Source of the DNA: Danxiaibacter flavus
GTDB lineage: Bacteria; Bacteroidota; Bacteroidia; Chitinophagales; Chitinophagaceae
Direction of reading: 5' to 3'
DNA: 64,000 nt
Assembly: GCF_041060425.1 (NCBI RefSeq)
Contig: NZ_JAULBC010000001.1
Location: 930,001 to 994,000, forward strand
The translations under genes were made by a program, and so were the position numbers. Below are positions 41,228 to 49,606 of this stretch, piece after piece. The notes under the pieces were generated by a model that was given only the letters and a program-made list of their open reading frames with translations, had not been told where the DNA came from and did no database searches. Position 1 is the stretch's first letter. Every line of letters begins with the position of its first letter.

Positions 41228-42154
41228 ATGCCAACACACAAAATTAATTGCACCTTTTGCGGTAGCAGCAACACACTCCTGCTTTATAAACATAAGTACC
41301 ATCCATACATTACTCAACATGGGCCAATCGATTTTTATAAATGCAAATATTGCAAGTCAGGTTTTACTTATCCATTGCCAACATCCACTTCCCTCGCAAA
41401 TCTATATGCTTCTTTTTGTGACGGTCTAAATCCAAATACTAAAAAGATGAGACTGGAAAGTTCTTTTGATAAGTGGTTTAACCAATGTATTAATAATGCG
41501 CTCAATTATAGCCAGAAGAAGTACACTTCGAAAGATTATTTTACATGGATAGATATTGGTGCAGGAGGGGGAGAGCTCTCGAAATTAATGTCAAAAAAAT
41601 TTCCTAGATCGAAAGGAGTAGCGATCGATTTTCATCCTAGACCAAAATTTCTTGATGATTGTAAAAATCTCGAGTGGCTGCAAGTAGACTTAAATAAAAA
41701 AGGATTTGGATCTATTTTTAGATCAAAATTTGATTTAGTATTCTCAATCACAGTTATAGAACATATACTTATACCTAATGTATTTATATCAGACTGCTTG
41801 TCTATCATGAAAAATACAGGGACCTTTTACATCACGGCACCAGCATTTGGGAGCTTAGCTTCCAGAATTTTAAAGGGACGTTGGTCGTATTTAATATTTG
41901 GTGAACATATAAATATACCATCGAAAAGAGGGATTATATTGCTGATGAGTCAAGAGGCTAACAATAAACAATTTAATAAACCTATTATTTTTTCTCGCTC
42001 TATAATTCTGCCATATCCGTTGGTTTACTACTTAAAGCATTTTGGACTTAATAATATCGCAAATTTTTTTTCGGAAAAAATTTGTTTGTCACTTCCTACA
42101 GGAATTCTGGAAGCGGGCGTGTGTTTTAAAAATGAACCCCTGACTTCACGATAG
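41228..42154 (+). CDS. Class I SAM-dependent methyltransferase with N-terminal zinc ribbon
   Basis: A 308-residue protein. The N-terminus has paired cysteines, Cys8/Cys11 (CTFC) and Cys39/Cys42 (CKYC), a rubredoxin-like zinc knuckle found in sugar methyltransferases. The Rossmann domain has FTWIDIGAGGGELSKLM (SAM motif I, 106-121), an acidic loop after VAIDFHP, and FDLVFSITVIEHI (motif IV region). Such proteins modify nucleotide-linked or lipid-linked sugars, or sit in O-antigen loci. It is last in the island, 55 bp after the GT-C gene. It abuts the decayed DUF3472-like gene, and its stop lies 32 bp from that gene's end. Confidence 0.85.
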   Translation: MPTHKINCTFCGSSNTLLLYKHKYHPYITQHGPIDFYKCKYCKSGFTYPLPTSTSLANLYASFCDGLNPNTKKMRLESSFDKWFNQCINNALNYSQKKYTSKDYFTWIDIGAGGGELSKLMSKKFPRSKGVAIDFHPRPKFLDDCKNLEWLQVDLNKKGFGSIFRSKFDLVFSITVIEHILIPNVFISDCLSIMKNTGTFYITAPAFGSLASRILKGRWSYLIFGEHINIPSKRGIILLMSQEANNKQFNKPIIFSRSIILPYPLVYYLKHFGLNNIANFFSEKICLSLPTGILEAGVCFKNEPLTSR

Positions 42155-42185
42155 CTATATAGTGTTTGAACGAAGCCGAATGATG

Positions 42186-42689
42186 CTATTCTTTTTTTGT
42201 ATGATCATAAATAAAGTATCCTACTTGTGTTTTGTCTCCGCCTGTATACCACCTACGGACAACATTTGTATACCATTGTCCTGGCACCCAGCCAAAATCA
42301 CAATATGAATGCTGGCCGATTCCTTCTCCACCAAATCCATCAAAAGTCATGGGATCTTTATACACAGCGTGGATTTGCACTTTATTCGGAAAATCCAAAA
42401 TAGAAAAAATGTTGTTCAAGGGAATACTATGCTCACCTTTTCCATTTTTGTTTTGCAAGCCACAGTTGCCGCCGCTTTTGCCGATACCAAACTGTACCGC
42501 GCATGTGTATGTATAAGGCGCGTTGCCTTCCGCTGGTGTCATTACATCTGCCATCAACAGATCGGCAGTTGCGCTCGTTTGAAATTTAGCGCCAACATAT
42601 GGTCTTCATTTTGGGCAGGATTGGGCCTTCAGTTTATCTGCATGGATAACTGACGCAAAAAGCAAGGCGAGTAAAAGAGTTCTTTTCAT
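42186..42689 (-). pseudogene. DUF3472-like gene with in-frame TGA and truncated 3' end
   Basis: Reading from ATG 42689 on the minus strand gives a clean signal peptide (MKRTLLLALLFASVIHA) and 27 codons, then a TGA at 42606-42608, and the same frame continues to 42186 with coding-quality sequence: NIFSILDFPNKVQIHAVYKD, FDGFGGEGIGQHSYCDFGWV, PGQWYTNVVRRWYTGGDK. This matches the second half of DUF3472. The frame ends DHTKKE then TAG, just where the AT-rich island begins, well before the normal end of the family. The internal stop could be a sequencing error, but the missing 3' part supports real decay. Possible missing end at 36968-37294. Confidence 0.75.
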
Positions 42690-42702
42690 ATTTGTTCATG
42701 CT

Positions 42703-42745
42703 AAAAAGAACTGCATCTTTCGGACGTCGCCGTAAAGATGCAGTT
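42703..42745 (-). terminator. Rho-independent terminator, minus strand
   Basis: Stem AACTGCATCTTT (42709-42720) with AAAGATGCAGTT (42734-42745), 13-nt loop. On the minus strand it runs into CTTTTT. It sits between the SusC-fragment pseudogene and the DUF3472-like pseudogene, so it once closed the transcript of the upstream gene. Confidence 0.8.
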
Positions 42746-42788
42746 TTGGTTAAGATAATAAGCTTTACTGAAAATGAAGCAGTGAATG

Positions 42789-43552
42789 CTATCTATGCGT
42801 AATGTTTAAAATTTTCAGGTCAATCAGGTATGATCCGGGTACTTGTACACGCATTGGTATTCTTATGGAAAAATCATACCCGGTCATCTTTAAAAGAGCC
42901 AAGATAATGTGGGTCAGCTTTGTCCTGGGTAGTAGCCGCCACCAACATTCGCAGCCCATGTTGCTGTACTGTCTATATGAACAAATTTTGTTGGTATGCG
43001 ATAATACACATTGTATCCATTACCCAATGATGCGATAGGAAATGGAACCAGCGGGAATTTTAAGAACATAGCTGTATCCAGTGCTTTGTAGATATCCGGT
43101 GCATAATCCTGTAAGTTTTGTAAAAAAGGCGGCGTTGGATTTAAACCTGAATTCGGGCGTTTTGCAACCTCACCTTTTGCGGGATTGAATACCTGGCCGT
43201 TCTTATCAGTTATTCTTACAATTACAACATTTGGTGTATCTGCAAAGCGGGTGATTTTTTCAACAACAAACGGATTGTTGGTTCCGTTAAAAAGCAAATT
43301 ATTGGTTGGACCGCTTGCAGTATTAGCAAAGCCGGCCCAAGAGTCTACTTCATCAAGGATAGGCAACCTGTTGCGTGCAAAATTCTGCACGTTTACGCCA
43401 ATCGCGTTGAGCTGTTGCTGCTGAGACTTGTTGATCACTGTTCTTTTCCACGAGAACGTGCATACAACGGACATCGAAAATTTTTTATAACTGATATCAT
43501 TGGTGAAGCCGCCTGTGAACCTGGGGTTTCGGATTACTATATTTATAATTAA
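42789..43552 (-). pseudogene. Decayed gene beginning as a SusC C-terminal fragment
   Basis: A minus-strand frame opens without a real start at 43552, reading NPRFTGGFTNDISYKKFSMS then VVCTFSWKR, which is like the last barrel strands of SusC/RagA TonB-linked receptors. The frame continues through KSQQQQLNAIGVNVQNF, PNVVIVRITDKNGQVFNPAK and GYNVYYRIPTKFVHIDSTA to a stop at 42914-42916. Another frame then reads coding-like sequence (MTGYDFSIRIPMRVQVPGSY) down to TAG at 42789. I infer a truncated 5' end and a frameshift near 42910. The later part does not look like SusC, so this may be a fusion by deletion. A terminator follows at 42745. An internal ATG at 43474 gives a 186-residue ORF that could be called as a gene. 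Confidence 0.6.
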
Positions 43553-43583
43553 TTAAATAATTTATATATTAAATATAAAAATG

Positions 43584-43615
43584 CAAACGTTTGATTATTA
43601 ATTATCAAACGTTTG
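43584..43615. promoter_or_regulatory. Paired CAAACGTTTG palindromes
   Basis: Two identical decamers (43584-43593 and 43606-43615) are separated by a 12-bp AT spacer, and the whole unit is itself nearly palindromic. The centre-to-centre distance is 22 bp, two helical turns. The same decamer lies upstream of the GH109-like gene at 32551. This looks like a LacI-type operator pair left in front of the decayed SusC-like locus. Confidence 0.5.
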
Positions 43616-43675
43616 TGTTCTAATTTTAGTTTTAGACATTAAAAGCGGGTTATTAATAGAAGTTATTCTATTTTT

Positions 43676-43813
43676 ATGCAGATCAATTATTGGGGAAATT
43701 GGGCTATGTTGATCGGGCATGTGCAGTATGCAGGTGCGAATTTTTCTTTGCGATATGGGTTGATGCGGGATAACGAGTTAAACGATGAGAAAATGTGGCA
43801 AATCCCTTTGTAA
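43676..43813 (+). other. 45-codon plus-strand ORF, doubtful
   Basis: ATG at 43676 opens a short frame with coding-like composition (MQINYWGNWAMLIGHVQYAG, ending MWQIPL) to TAA at 43813. No family recognised. It may be the last piece of another decayed gene in this damaged region, and I would not call it a gene without comparison. Confidence 0.3.
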
Positions 43814-43844
43814 AAAGAAACCTTTGGCGAATGGGCTAAAATAA

Positions 43845-43882
43845 AAAATGCCACATCACTCAGATAAATGATGCGGCATTTT
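43845..43882. terminator. Bidirectional rho-independent terminator
   Basis: AAAATGCCACATCA (43845-43858) pairs with TGATGCGGCATTTT (43869-43882) with one mismatch, and is flanked by A and T runs on both sides. It lies 17 bp past the stop of the minus-strand isomerase-like gene and can also stop rightward transcription. Confidence 0.85.
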
Positions 43883-43899
43883 TATTTTATTGGAATTGT

Positions 43900-44811
43900 T
43901 TAGTAACCCCAGCTCTTCATTATTTTGAAATCTTCTTTTACAGTATCCAGCGGAGCCATTCCCTGGTAAGATTCCTGTTCAATGATGAATTGAGTTGTTC
44001 CACCTGATTTTCTTCCAAGGTCCACAATCTCTTTTACAGGAATAACGCCTTTACCAAGCACAGTGCTCTCATATCCGCCCATTTCACCTTTCTCACTTTT
44101 GATCTCGTCTTTTACGTGCATTGACTCAAATCTTCCGGGATATTTTTTCATGATGTCCAATGCTCTTCCGCCAGCGCCATACATATTACCGATATCAAGC
44201 TGCTGAACCACCAGTTTGGGATCTGTATTTTGGAGGATCAGATCAAACAGTTTTTCACCACCAAGTTGTGTGCTGAATTCAAAATCGTGGTTATGGTAGC
44301 CGAAGCGCATTCCTGATTTTTTACAAAGCTCACCACTCTTGTTAAACACTTCCATATAGCGTTTAAAATCGTTGATGTCTTTGCGCAAGCTTTCATCCAG
44401 CCACGGACTGATCACGATTTGCTGGCCAACAGTTGCAGCATCTTCCACAGTGTATTTCCATGCATCGGTAAAGTCTTTTTTACTTTCGTCCCAGTGGTTG
44501 CGGGCCATAACAGTATGTCCGCTTGGCATGGAAAGGCCAAGATCGCTCAATACTTTTTTAAATTCTGTTGCTGAATAACCATAAAATTTCCGGTTGATGT
44601 AATTAGCGTGCTCAACATTTTTATAACCCATATCAGCCAGCGCTTTTAGTGTGGCCAATGGATCTTTCTTCATATCATCTCTTACAGAATACAACTGAAC
44701 ACCTAATAATTCATTTTTGCTTTTAGCGGCAAACAGTTCGTTGGACAACATGCTGCTTCCGGCAACAAACAGCGCGCTTGTTTTCAAAAAATTTCTGCGG
44801 GATTGATGCAT
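43900..44811 (-). CDS. Tat-exported xylose-isomerase-like TIM-barrel protein
   Basis: A 303-residue protein of the sugar phosphate isomerase/epimerase (AP endonuclease family 2) group. The Tat signal (QSRRNFLKTSALFVAGSS) fixes the start at 44811; upstream in-frame codons are word-repeat translation. The barrel starts at LLGVQLYSVRDDMKKDPLAT. Metal-site candidates include the His in RFGYHNHDFEF, Glu in FIIEQESYQ and the DIGN motif (VVQQLDIGNMYGAG). SMHVKDE is also typical. It probably isomerises or epimerises a sugar in the periplasm; relatives often sit with Gfo/Idh/MocA proteins. It is alone on its transcript with a terminator downstream. Confidence 0.88.
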   Translation of the reverse strand: MHQSRRNFLKTSALFVAGSSMLSNELFAAKSKNELLGVQLYSVRDDMKKDPLATLKALADMGYKNVEHANYINRKFYGYSATEFKKVLSDLGLSMPSGHTVMARNHWDESKKDFTDAWKYTVEDAATVGQQIVISPWLDESLRKDINDFKRYMEVFNKSGELCKKSGMRFGYHNHDFEFSTQLGGEKLFDLILQNTDPKLVVQQLDIGNMYGAGGRALDIMKKYPGRFESMHVKDEIKSEKGEMGGYESTVLGKGVIPVKEIVDLGRKSGGTTQFIIEQESYQGMAPLDTVKEDFKIMKSWGY

Positions 44812-44854
44812 ATAAGTTTGTTTTGTTTTGGCAAGAAAGGAATAAATATAATTG

Positions 44855-45376
44855 AAAATGTGCAAATGAGGGAATGTGCAAATGGGAGAATGAAATTGAC
44901 AATTGAAAGTTGACAATTGAAAATGGGGGATGTGCAAATTAGAGAATGTGCGAATATGCGAATGGAGAAATGTAATTGAAAATTGAAAAGTGACAATTGA
45001 AAATGGGAGAGACAGAATGTGCAAATATGAGAATGTGCGAATATGCTAATGGAGGGGAGAGTTGATAATCGATGAAAACCTTATCGAACAGACGCTTTCA
45101 CCACCGACGTCGTTACCCAGTTATAAAAAATAAATTCAGTGTCACTTCGATAAGTATCTGAAGGGGCGGTGGCAATAGCACAGGGCACCGCCCTGTGGAC
45201 AAAAATCGAGGCCGAGTAACCCCTGAAAGGGCGAAGGCAAATAAGTCAATTAATTCGGCAATTGTCAAAGCCTGTCCTTCAGACCTTAGACCTCATTCCT
45301 TACACCTTACGCCTGCTGAAACCTGATACCTGATACCCGCCCAGCTCATAGCTCAAAGCTGACAGCTCATAGCTAA
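44855..45376. repeat. Word islands of ATGTGCAAAT, ACAATTGAAA and CCTGATAC classes
   Basis: From 44855 to 45060 two classes alternate: AATGTGCAAATGAGGGAATG-type and TTGACAATTGAAAATGGG-type. A short unique block follows (45060-45180), then GGGCACCGCCCTGTGG and CCCCTGAAAGGGCG palindromes (45180-45240), then CCTTAGACCTCATTCC and CCTGATACCTGATACC words (45285-45340) and AGCTCATAGCT words to 45376. No gene is supported; the extended 5' reading frame of the isomerase-like gene is repeat-derived. Confidence 0.75.
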
Positions 45377-45381
45377 AATAA

Positions 45382-45409
45382 GAAGAGAGCTCATTGCTGA
45401 ACTCTCTTC
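45382..45409 (-). terminator. Rho-independent terminator of the RRM gene
   Basis: GAAGAGAG (45382-45389) pairs with CTCTCTTC (45402-45409), loop 12 nt; on the minus strand it is followed by TTATTTT. It lies 34 bp after the stop of the RRM gene. Confidence 0.75.
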
Positions 45410-45442
45410 CCGGTTATTTTTGACAACTGTTGCAGTTGATGA

Positions 45443-45751
45443 TTACCATCTGCTGCCGTTGTTGCTGTAAGAGCGTCTGTTGCCACCGCCACCGTTGTTG
45501 CTTTTTTCTTCTCTTGGTTTAGCAACTGTAACGTTGATAGCGCGACCTTCTACGTGCGCACCATTCAATTCTTTGATAGCTTTTTCTGCTGCAGCGTCAT
45601 CAGTCATTTCAACGAAACCGAAGCCACGGCTGCGCTGAGTAAATTTGTCCATAATAACTTTTGCAGAAGAAACATCACCATACTCTTCGAAAAAACCTCT
45701 TAAGTCATCATCTTCAACGTTGAAGCTTAAGTTTGAAACATAAATGTTCAT
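45443..45751 (-). CDS. RRM-domain RNA-binding protein with Gly/Ser/Asn-rich tail
   Basis: A 102-residue protein with one RNA-recognition motif. RNP2 is IYVSNL (residues 3-8) and RNP1 is RGFGFVEM (42-49), with the conserved aromatic pair Phe44 and Phe46. The tail (about 80-102) is NGGGGNRRSYSNNGSRW, basic and flexible. Bacteroidota and cyanobacteria carry many such small RRM proteins, often cold-induced; they are thought to act as RNA chaperones. The 368-bp 5' flank is AT-rich with a duplicated ATGCGTAGCAG near 45826, and may hold a long leader. Single gene, terminator downstream. Confidence 0.93.
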   Translation of the reverse strand: MNIYVSNLSFNVEDDDLRGFFEEYGDVSSAKVIMDKFTQRSRGFGFVEMTDDAAAEKAIKELNGAHVEGRAINVTVAKPREEKSNNGGGGNRRSYSNNGSRW

Positions 45752-46092
45752 GATAAATAATTAACTTTTTAATTAATATCTGAGAAAAAACAGGGCGTAA
45801 AGAAGGCTTTATGGCTAAATGCGAAATGCGTAGCAGATGCGTAGCAGAAAGATCGATCAATTACTAAATACTGTAAAACTCAAATTAACGAGGCGAAGGT
45901 AAGCTTAAACTTATAGCGAACAAAATATTTAAAAAAGGCAACATAGATTTAACGTAAAAGAAAACCTATATTTAGTCCTCGTTTTTATACCAAAACAGCC
46001 TTAATGCCTGCTGCATTTGGATTTCTGCATTAAAAAACCGGCGGAAGGTCGATTTTTTGCAAAATTTCAATCGGTTGCATTCTGTTAACATT

Positions 46093-46100
46093 TATATTTG
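46093..46100 (+). promoter_or_regulatory. Candidate Bacteroidota -7 promoter box
   Basis: TATATTTG matches the Bacteroidota sigma-A -7 consensus TAnnTTTG and lies 20 bp upstream of the ThuA-PQQ gene start. A TTG at 46075 is a possible -33 element, though the spacing (about 15 bp) is shorter than usual. The rest of the 45752-46119 gap shows no gene. Confidence 0.4.
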
Positions 46101-46119
46101 ATACGCTCAAAAACAATCA

Positions 46120-49100
46120 ATGAAAAACATTTTACGATTTAGCTTTGCCATTTTAGTGGTAAGTGCCTTGTTGCTTGGCTGTAGCCAGAAAAGGTCGGGA
46201 AATCCCAGGATTCTTGTTTTTACAAAAACTGCAGGGTTTCACCATAGTTCCATTCCCGCCGGTGTTAAAGCCATTCAGCAACTGGCTGCGGAAAATAAAT
46301 TCGATGTTGACACTACTTCCGATGCCGAAATGTTTACAGAAGATACACTTAAAAAGTATTCGGCTGTTGTGTTTTTAAGTACCACCGGAAATTTATTGAC
46401 TAGCTACCAGGAAGCCGATTTCGAAAGGTATATCCAGGCCGGTGGCGGTTACGTGGGGATTCACGCTGCCTCTGACGCCGAATATGACTGGGGCTGGTAC
46501 GGCAGACTTGTCGGCGGTTATTTTGATAGTCATCCTGCCCAACAGGAAGCTGTAATAAAAGTGGTTGATGCCAATAATGAGGCAACCAAACACCTGCCGG
46601 CAACATGGAAAAGGTTGGACGAATGGTATAATTTCAAAAAGCTGAATCCCGATGTACATGTATTGCTTGCGATTGACGAGAAAAGTTACCAGGGAGGTAC
46701 AAACGGAGACAATCACCCCATGGCATGGTACCATGATTATGATGGTGGCCGTGCATGGTATACTGAGCTGGGCCATACTGACGAATCTTACAGCGATCCC
46801 AATTACCTGAAACATATTTTGGCAGGTATTAAATATGCCATCGGTGAAAACAAAAATCTTGATTATGCAAAAGCTAAGAGCTTGCGCGTACCGGAGGAAG
46901 ACAGGTTTACAAAAGTGCAGCTGGTTCAGGGTACATTTTTCGAGCCTACCGAGTTAACCGTGCTGCCTAATCTTGACATCCTTGTTTCTCAACGCAGGGG
47001 AGAGGTATTGCTTTATAAAAATGACACAAAAACAGTTAAACAGGCGGGCTTCCTGAATGTGTATTATAAAACTGTTCATACGCCAGGTGTAAATGCTGAA
47101 GAGGGTTTGCTTGGTATTCAAAAAGATCCTGATTTCGCAAAAAATCACTTCATTTATTTATATTATAGTCCGGTAGATACTTCTGTAAACAGGTTATCAC
47201 GTTTTACCTTAAATAACGACACAATCGATCCGAAATCGGAGAAAGTGATCCTTCAGCTCTATTCTCAAAGAGAGATCTGTTGTCATACAGGCGGTTCCAT
47301 CGCCTTTGGTAAGAACAGAGAACTGTTTGTTTCCACCGGAGATAACTCAACGCCGTTTGATGAGCCTAATCAAAAATATGTGAGCCATGGATATGCACCG
47401 CTGGACGACAGACCGGGCCATCAGCAATATGACGTTCGTCGCAGCTCCGGCAATACAAATGACCTTCGCGGAAAAATATTACGCATCATCGTAAATGAAG
47501 ATGGTACATACAGCATTCCTGAAGGAAACCTTTTCCCGAAAGATGAAAAGAAAGCACGTCCCGAAATTTATGTAATGGGTGATCGTAATCCATACCGTAT
47601 TTCTGTGGATCCTAAAAATAACTATTTGTACTGGGGTGAAGTAGGTCCGGATGCGAATACTGACAGCCTGGATACGCGCGGACCACGTGGTTACGATGAA
47701 GTTAACCAGGCAAGGAAAGCCGGTTACTTTGGATGGCCACTGTTTATCGGGAACAACTATCCTTATCATGCATACGATTATGCAACAGGTACAACAGGTG
47801 CAGCATTTGATCCTAAAAAGCCGATCAACAATTCAAAGAATAATACAGGTTTAACAGAATTGCCTCCTGCACAGCCGGCATTTATCTGGTATCCTTATGG
47901 TGAGTCGAAAGAATTCCCTTCACTTGGTTCTGGCGGAAGAACTGCAATGGCTGGTCCGGTTTATTATTCAGACCTGTATCCTAAGGAAACAAGGTTCCCT
48001 GATTATTACAACGGTAAGTTCTTCTTCTATGAATGGATCCGCGGCTTCATTAAACCAGTTACCATGTTACCAAATGGTGATTTTGACAAGATGGAATCGT
48101 TTATGCCCGACACGAAATTCAATGCGCCAATTGATATGGACCTTGGCCCCGACGGCAGATTGTATATCCTTGAATATGGTAACGGGTGGTTTACAAAGAA
48201 TGCGGATGCTGGCCTGGTTCGTATCGACTACAACGGTGGTAACCGCGCGCCAAAAATTGCAGGCATTACTGTTGATAAAACGTCAGGAACACTTCCTTTA
48301 ACTGTAAATATTGCTGTTGAAGCAAAAGACCCAGAGCGCGATGCACTTACTTATATATGGACGCTTGGTGACGGCACAACAAAGGAAACAAAAGAACCTT
48401 CTTTAAAATACACGTTCAATAAAGCCGGTGATTACAATATTTCTGTTGATGTGAAAGATGATAAAAACGCAACGTCAAAAAGCGATATTGTAAATGTATA
48501 TGCAGGTAATGAAGCGCCGACTGTTAATGTGGCCGTAGAAGGTAATCAAACATTCTATTTTCCCGGCACGCCAGTAAAATATGCTGTTGCAATTGAAGAC
48601 AAAGACGATACAGCAAAAGTGAAAGATCCGGCTGATCTTGTTGTGACTGCAAACTATATTGAAGGGTCTGATAAAGCAGCCATGCCGCAGGGACACCAGG
48701 TAATGAGTGCCGCAGCTAATGGCAAGAACCTGATGCTTTCTTTTGATTGTAAAGCTTGTCATAAGGTAGATGAAAAATCAATCGGACCAGCATTTACAGC
48801 TGTTTCCCAGAAATATGCAAAGAATCCGAATGCAATGGCATATCTCACCAATAAGATAACTAAAGGTGGCGGCGGTGTTTGGGGCGAAACTGCCATGTCT
48901 GCACATCCTGATATTAAAGAAGGGGACCTGAAACAAATTGTTTCGTGGATCCTTTCACTGGAAGCTAATAAGAATGTAAAATCATTGCCTGCAAGCGGTT
49001 CTGTTTCTCCAACAATGAATCAACCATTGAAGGATCGCGGCATACTGTATATTTCTGCTACTTATACTGACAAAGGCGGGGCTAACATTAAACCTTTAAG

Positions 49101-49545
49101 TGGCAGCGCGACAACGGAACTTCGCAACAGCAAAATGACTTTTGGCCGCATCCAGAAAATGCAGGACTTCTCTAAAAACTTTTTCAACGGGACAGCCTAT
49201 ATGTTGGTTCCAAAAACAACTGGATGGTTTGCTGTTGAAGATATAGATCTGACAGGAATTAAGCAGGCTGCATTAACATTGGGCTGGTTAACTCAGCCGG
49301 TTGGCGCGTTCACATTTGAATTGCACCTGGATGCACCTGACGGAAAGAAATTAGGCGAATTAACCTTTAATGGAGCTGCCGGAAAAGATGAGAGCAAGAA
49401 ACCAAAATCCCAGGTTGTATCAGCAAAAGTAGAGCCTGTTACAGATGGTAAAAAACACACAGTATATGTTGTAAGCAAAGCAAAAGACGCAAGCGGCGGA
49501 AATAACATGCTTGCACTTTCTTCACTGGAGTTGATGAATAAATAA
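46120..49545 (+). CDS. Five-domain ThuA / PQQ-type sugar dehydrogenase / PKD / cytochrome c / CBM lipoprotein
   Basis: An 1141-residue lipoprotein (lipobox Cys21, LLLGC). Domains in order: ThuA trehalose-utilisation domain (about 28-245, with GGGYVGIHAASD and HPMAWYHDYDGGRAWYTELGH), a six-bladed sugar dehydrogenase-like propeller (about 265-720, with EEGLLGIQKDPDFAKNHFIY and GDRNPYRISVDPKNNYLYWG), a PKD domain (about 725-805, WTLGDGTTKETKEPSLKYTF), class I cytochrome c (about 865-960, heme motif CKACH with Cys877, Cys880, His881 and likely axial Met926), and a C-terminal CBM6-like beta-sandwich (about 985-1140). It likely oxidises a sugar at the cell surface and passes electrons to its own heme. 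It is an independent gene with a strong terminator. Confidence 0.9.
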   Translation: MKNILRFSFAILVVSALLLGCSQKRSGNPRILVFTKTAGFHHSSIPAGVKAIQQLAAENKFDVDTTSDAEMFTEDTLKKYSAVVFLSTTGNLLTSYQEADFERYIQAGGGYVGIHAASDAEYDWGWYGRLVGGYFDSHPAQQEAVIKVVDANNEATKHLPATWKRLDEWYNFKKLNPDVHVLLAIDEKSYQGGTNGDNHPMAWYHDYDGGRAWYTELGHTDESYSDPNYLKHILAGIKYAIGENKNLDYAKAKSLRVPEEDRFTKVQLVQGTFFEPTELTVLPNLDILVSQRRGEVLLYKNDTKTVKQAGFLNVYYKTVHTPGVNAEEGLLGIQKDPDFAKNHFIYLYYSPVDTSVNRLSRFTLNNDTIDPKSEKVILQLYSQREICCHTGGSIAFGKNRELFVSTGDNSTPFDEPNQKYVSHGYAPLDDRPGHQQYDVRRSSGNTNDLRGKILRIIVNEDGTYSIPEGNLFPKDEKKARPEIYVMGDRNPYRISVDPKNNYLYWGEVGPDANTDSLDTRGPRGYDEVNQARKAGYFGWPLFIGNNYPYHAYDYATGTTGAAFDPKKPINNSKNNTGLTELPPAQPAFIWYPYGESKEFPSLGSGGRTAMAGPVYYSDLYPKETRFPDYYNGKFFFYEWIRGFIKPVTMLPNGDFDKMESFMPDTKFNAPIDMDLGPDGRLYILEYGNGWFTKNADAGLVRIDYNGGNRAPKIAGITVDKTSGTLPLTVNIAVEAKDPERDALTYIWTLGDGTTKETKEPSLKYTFNKAGDYNISVDVKDDKNATSKSDIVNVYAGNEAPTVNVAVEGNQTFYFPGTPVKYAVAIEDKDDTAKVKDPADLVVTANYIEGSDKAAMPQGHQVMSAAANGKNLMLSFDCKACHKVDEKSIGPAFTAVSQKYAKNPNAMAYLTNKITKGGGGVWGETAMSAHPDIKEGDLKQIVSWILSLEANKNVKSLPASGSVSPTMNQPLKDRGILYISATYTDKGGANIKPLSGSATTELRNSKMTFGRIQKMQDFSKNFFNGTAYMLVPKTTGWFAVEDIDLTGIKQAALTLGWLTQPVGAFTFELHLDAPDGKKLGELTFNGAAGKDESKKPKSQVVSAKVEPVTDGKKHTVYVVSKAKDASGGNNMLALSSLELMNK

Positions 49546-49563
49546 TCATTTTTGAAACGATAT

Positions 49564-49597
49564 AAAAAGCCCGGAGCAAATTGTTCCGGGCTTTTTT
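49564..49597 (+). terminator. Rho-independent terminator after the ThuA-PQQ gene
   Basis: Stem AAAAAGCCCGGA (49564-49575) with TCCGGGCTTTTTT (49585-49597); the A and T runs make it bidirectional in form. It begins 18 bp after the stop. Confidence 0.92.
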
Positions 49598-49606
49598 GCA
49601 AGTTTT

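Noticed and set aside
37764..42154. Prophage or integrative element
   Set aside because: No integrase, capsid, relaxase, tRNA target or direct repeats were seen, so the island is described only as AT-rich accessory DNA.
44812..45024. 71-codon N-terminal extension of the xylose-isomerase-like protein
   Set aside because: Derived from word repeats; the Tat signal begins at 44811.
46393..46815. 140-codon antisense ORF in the ThuA domain
   Set aside because: Shadow of the conserved ThuA coding sequence.
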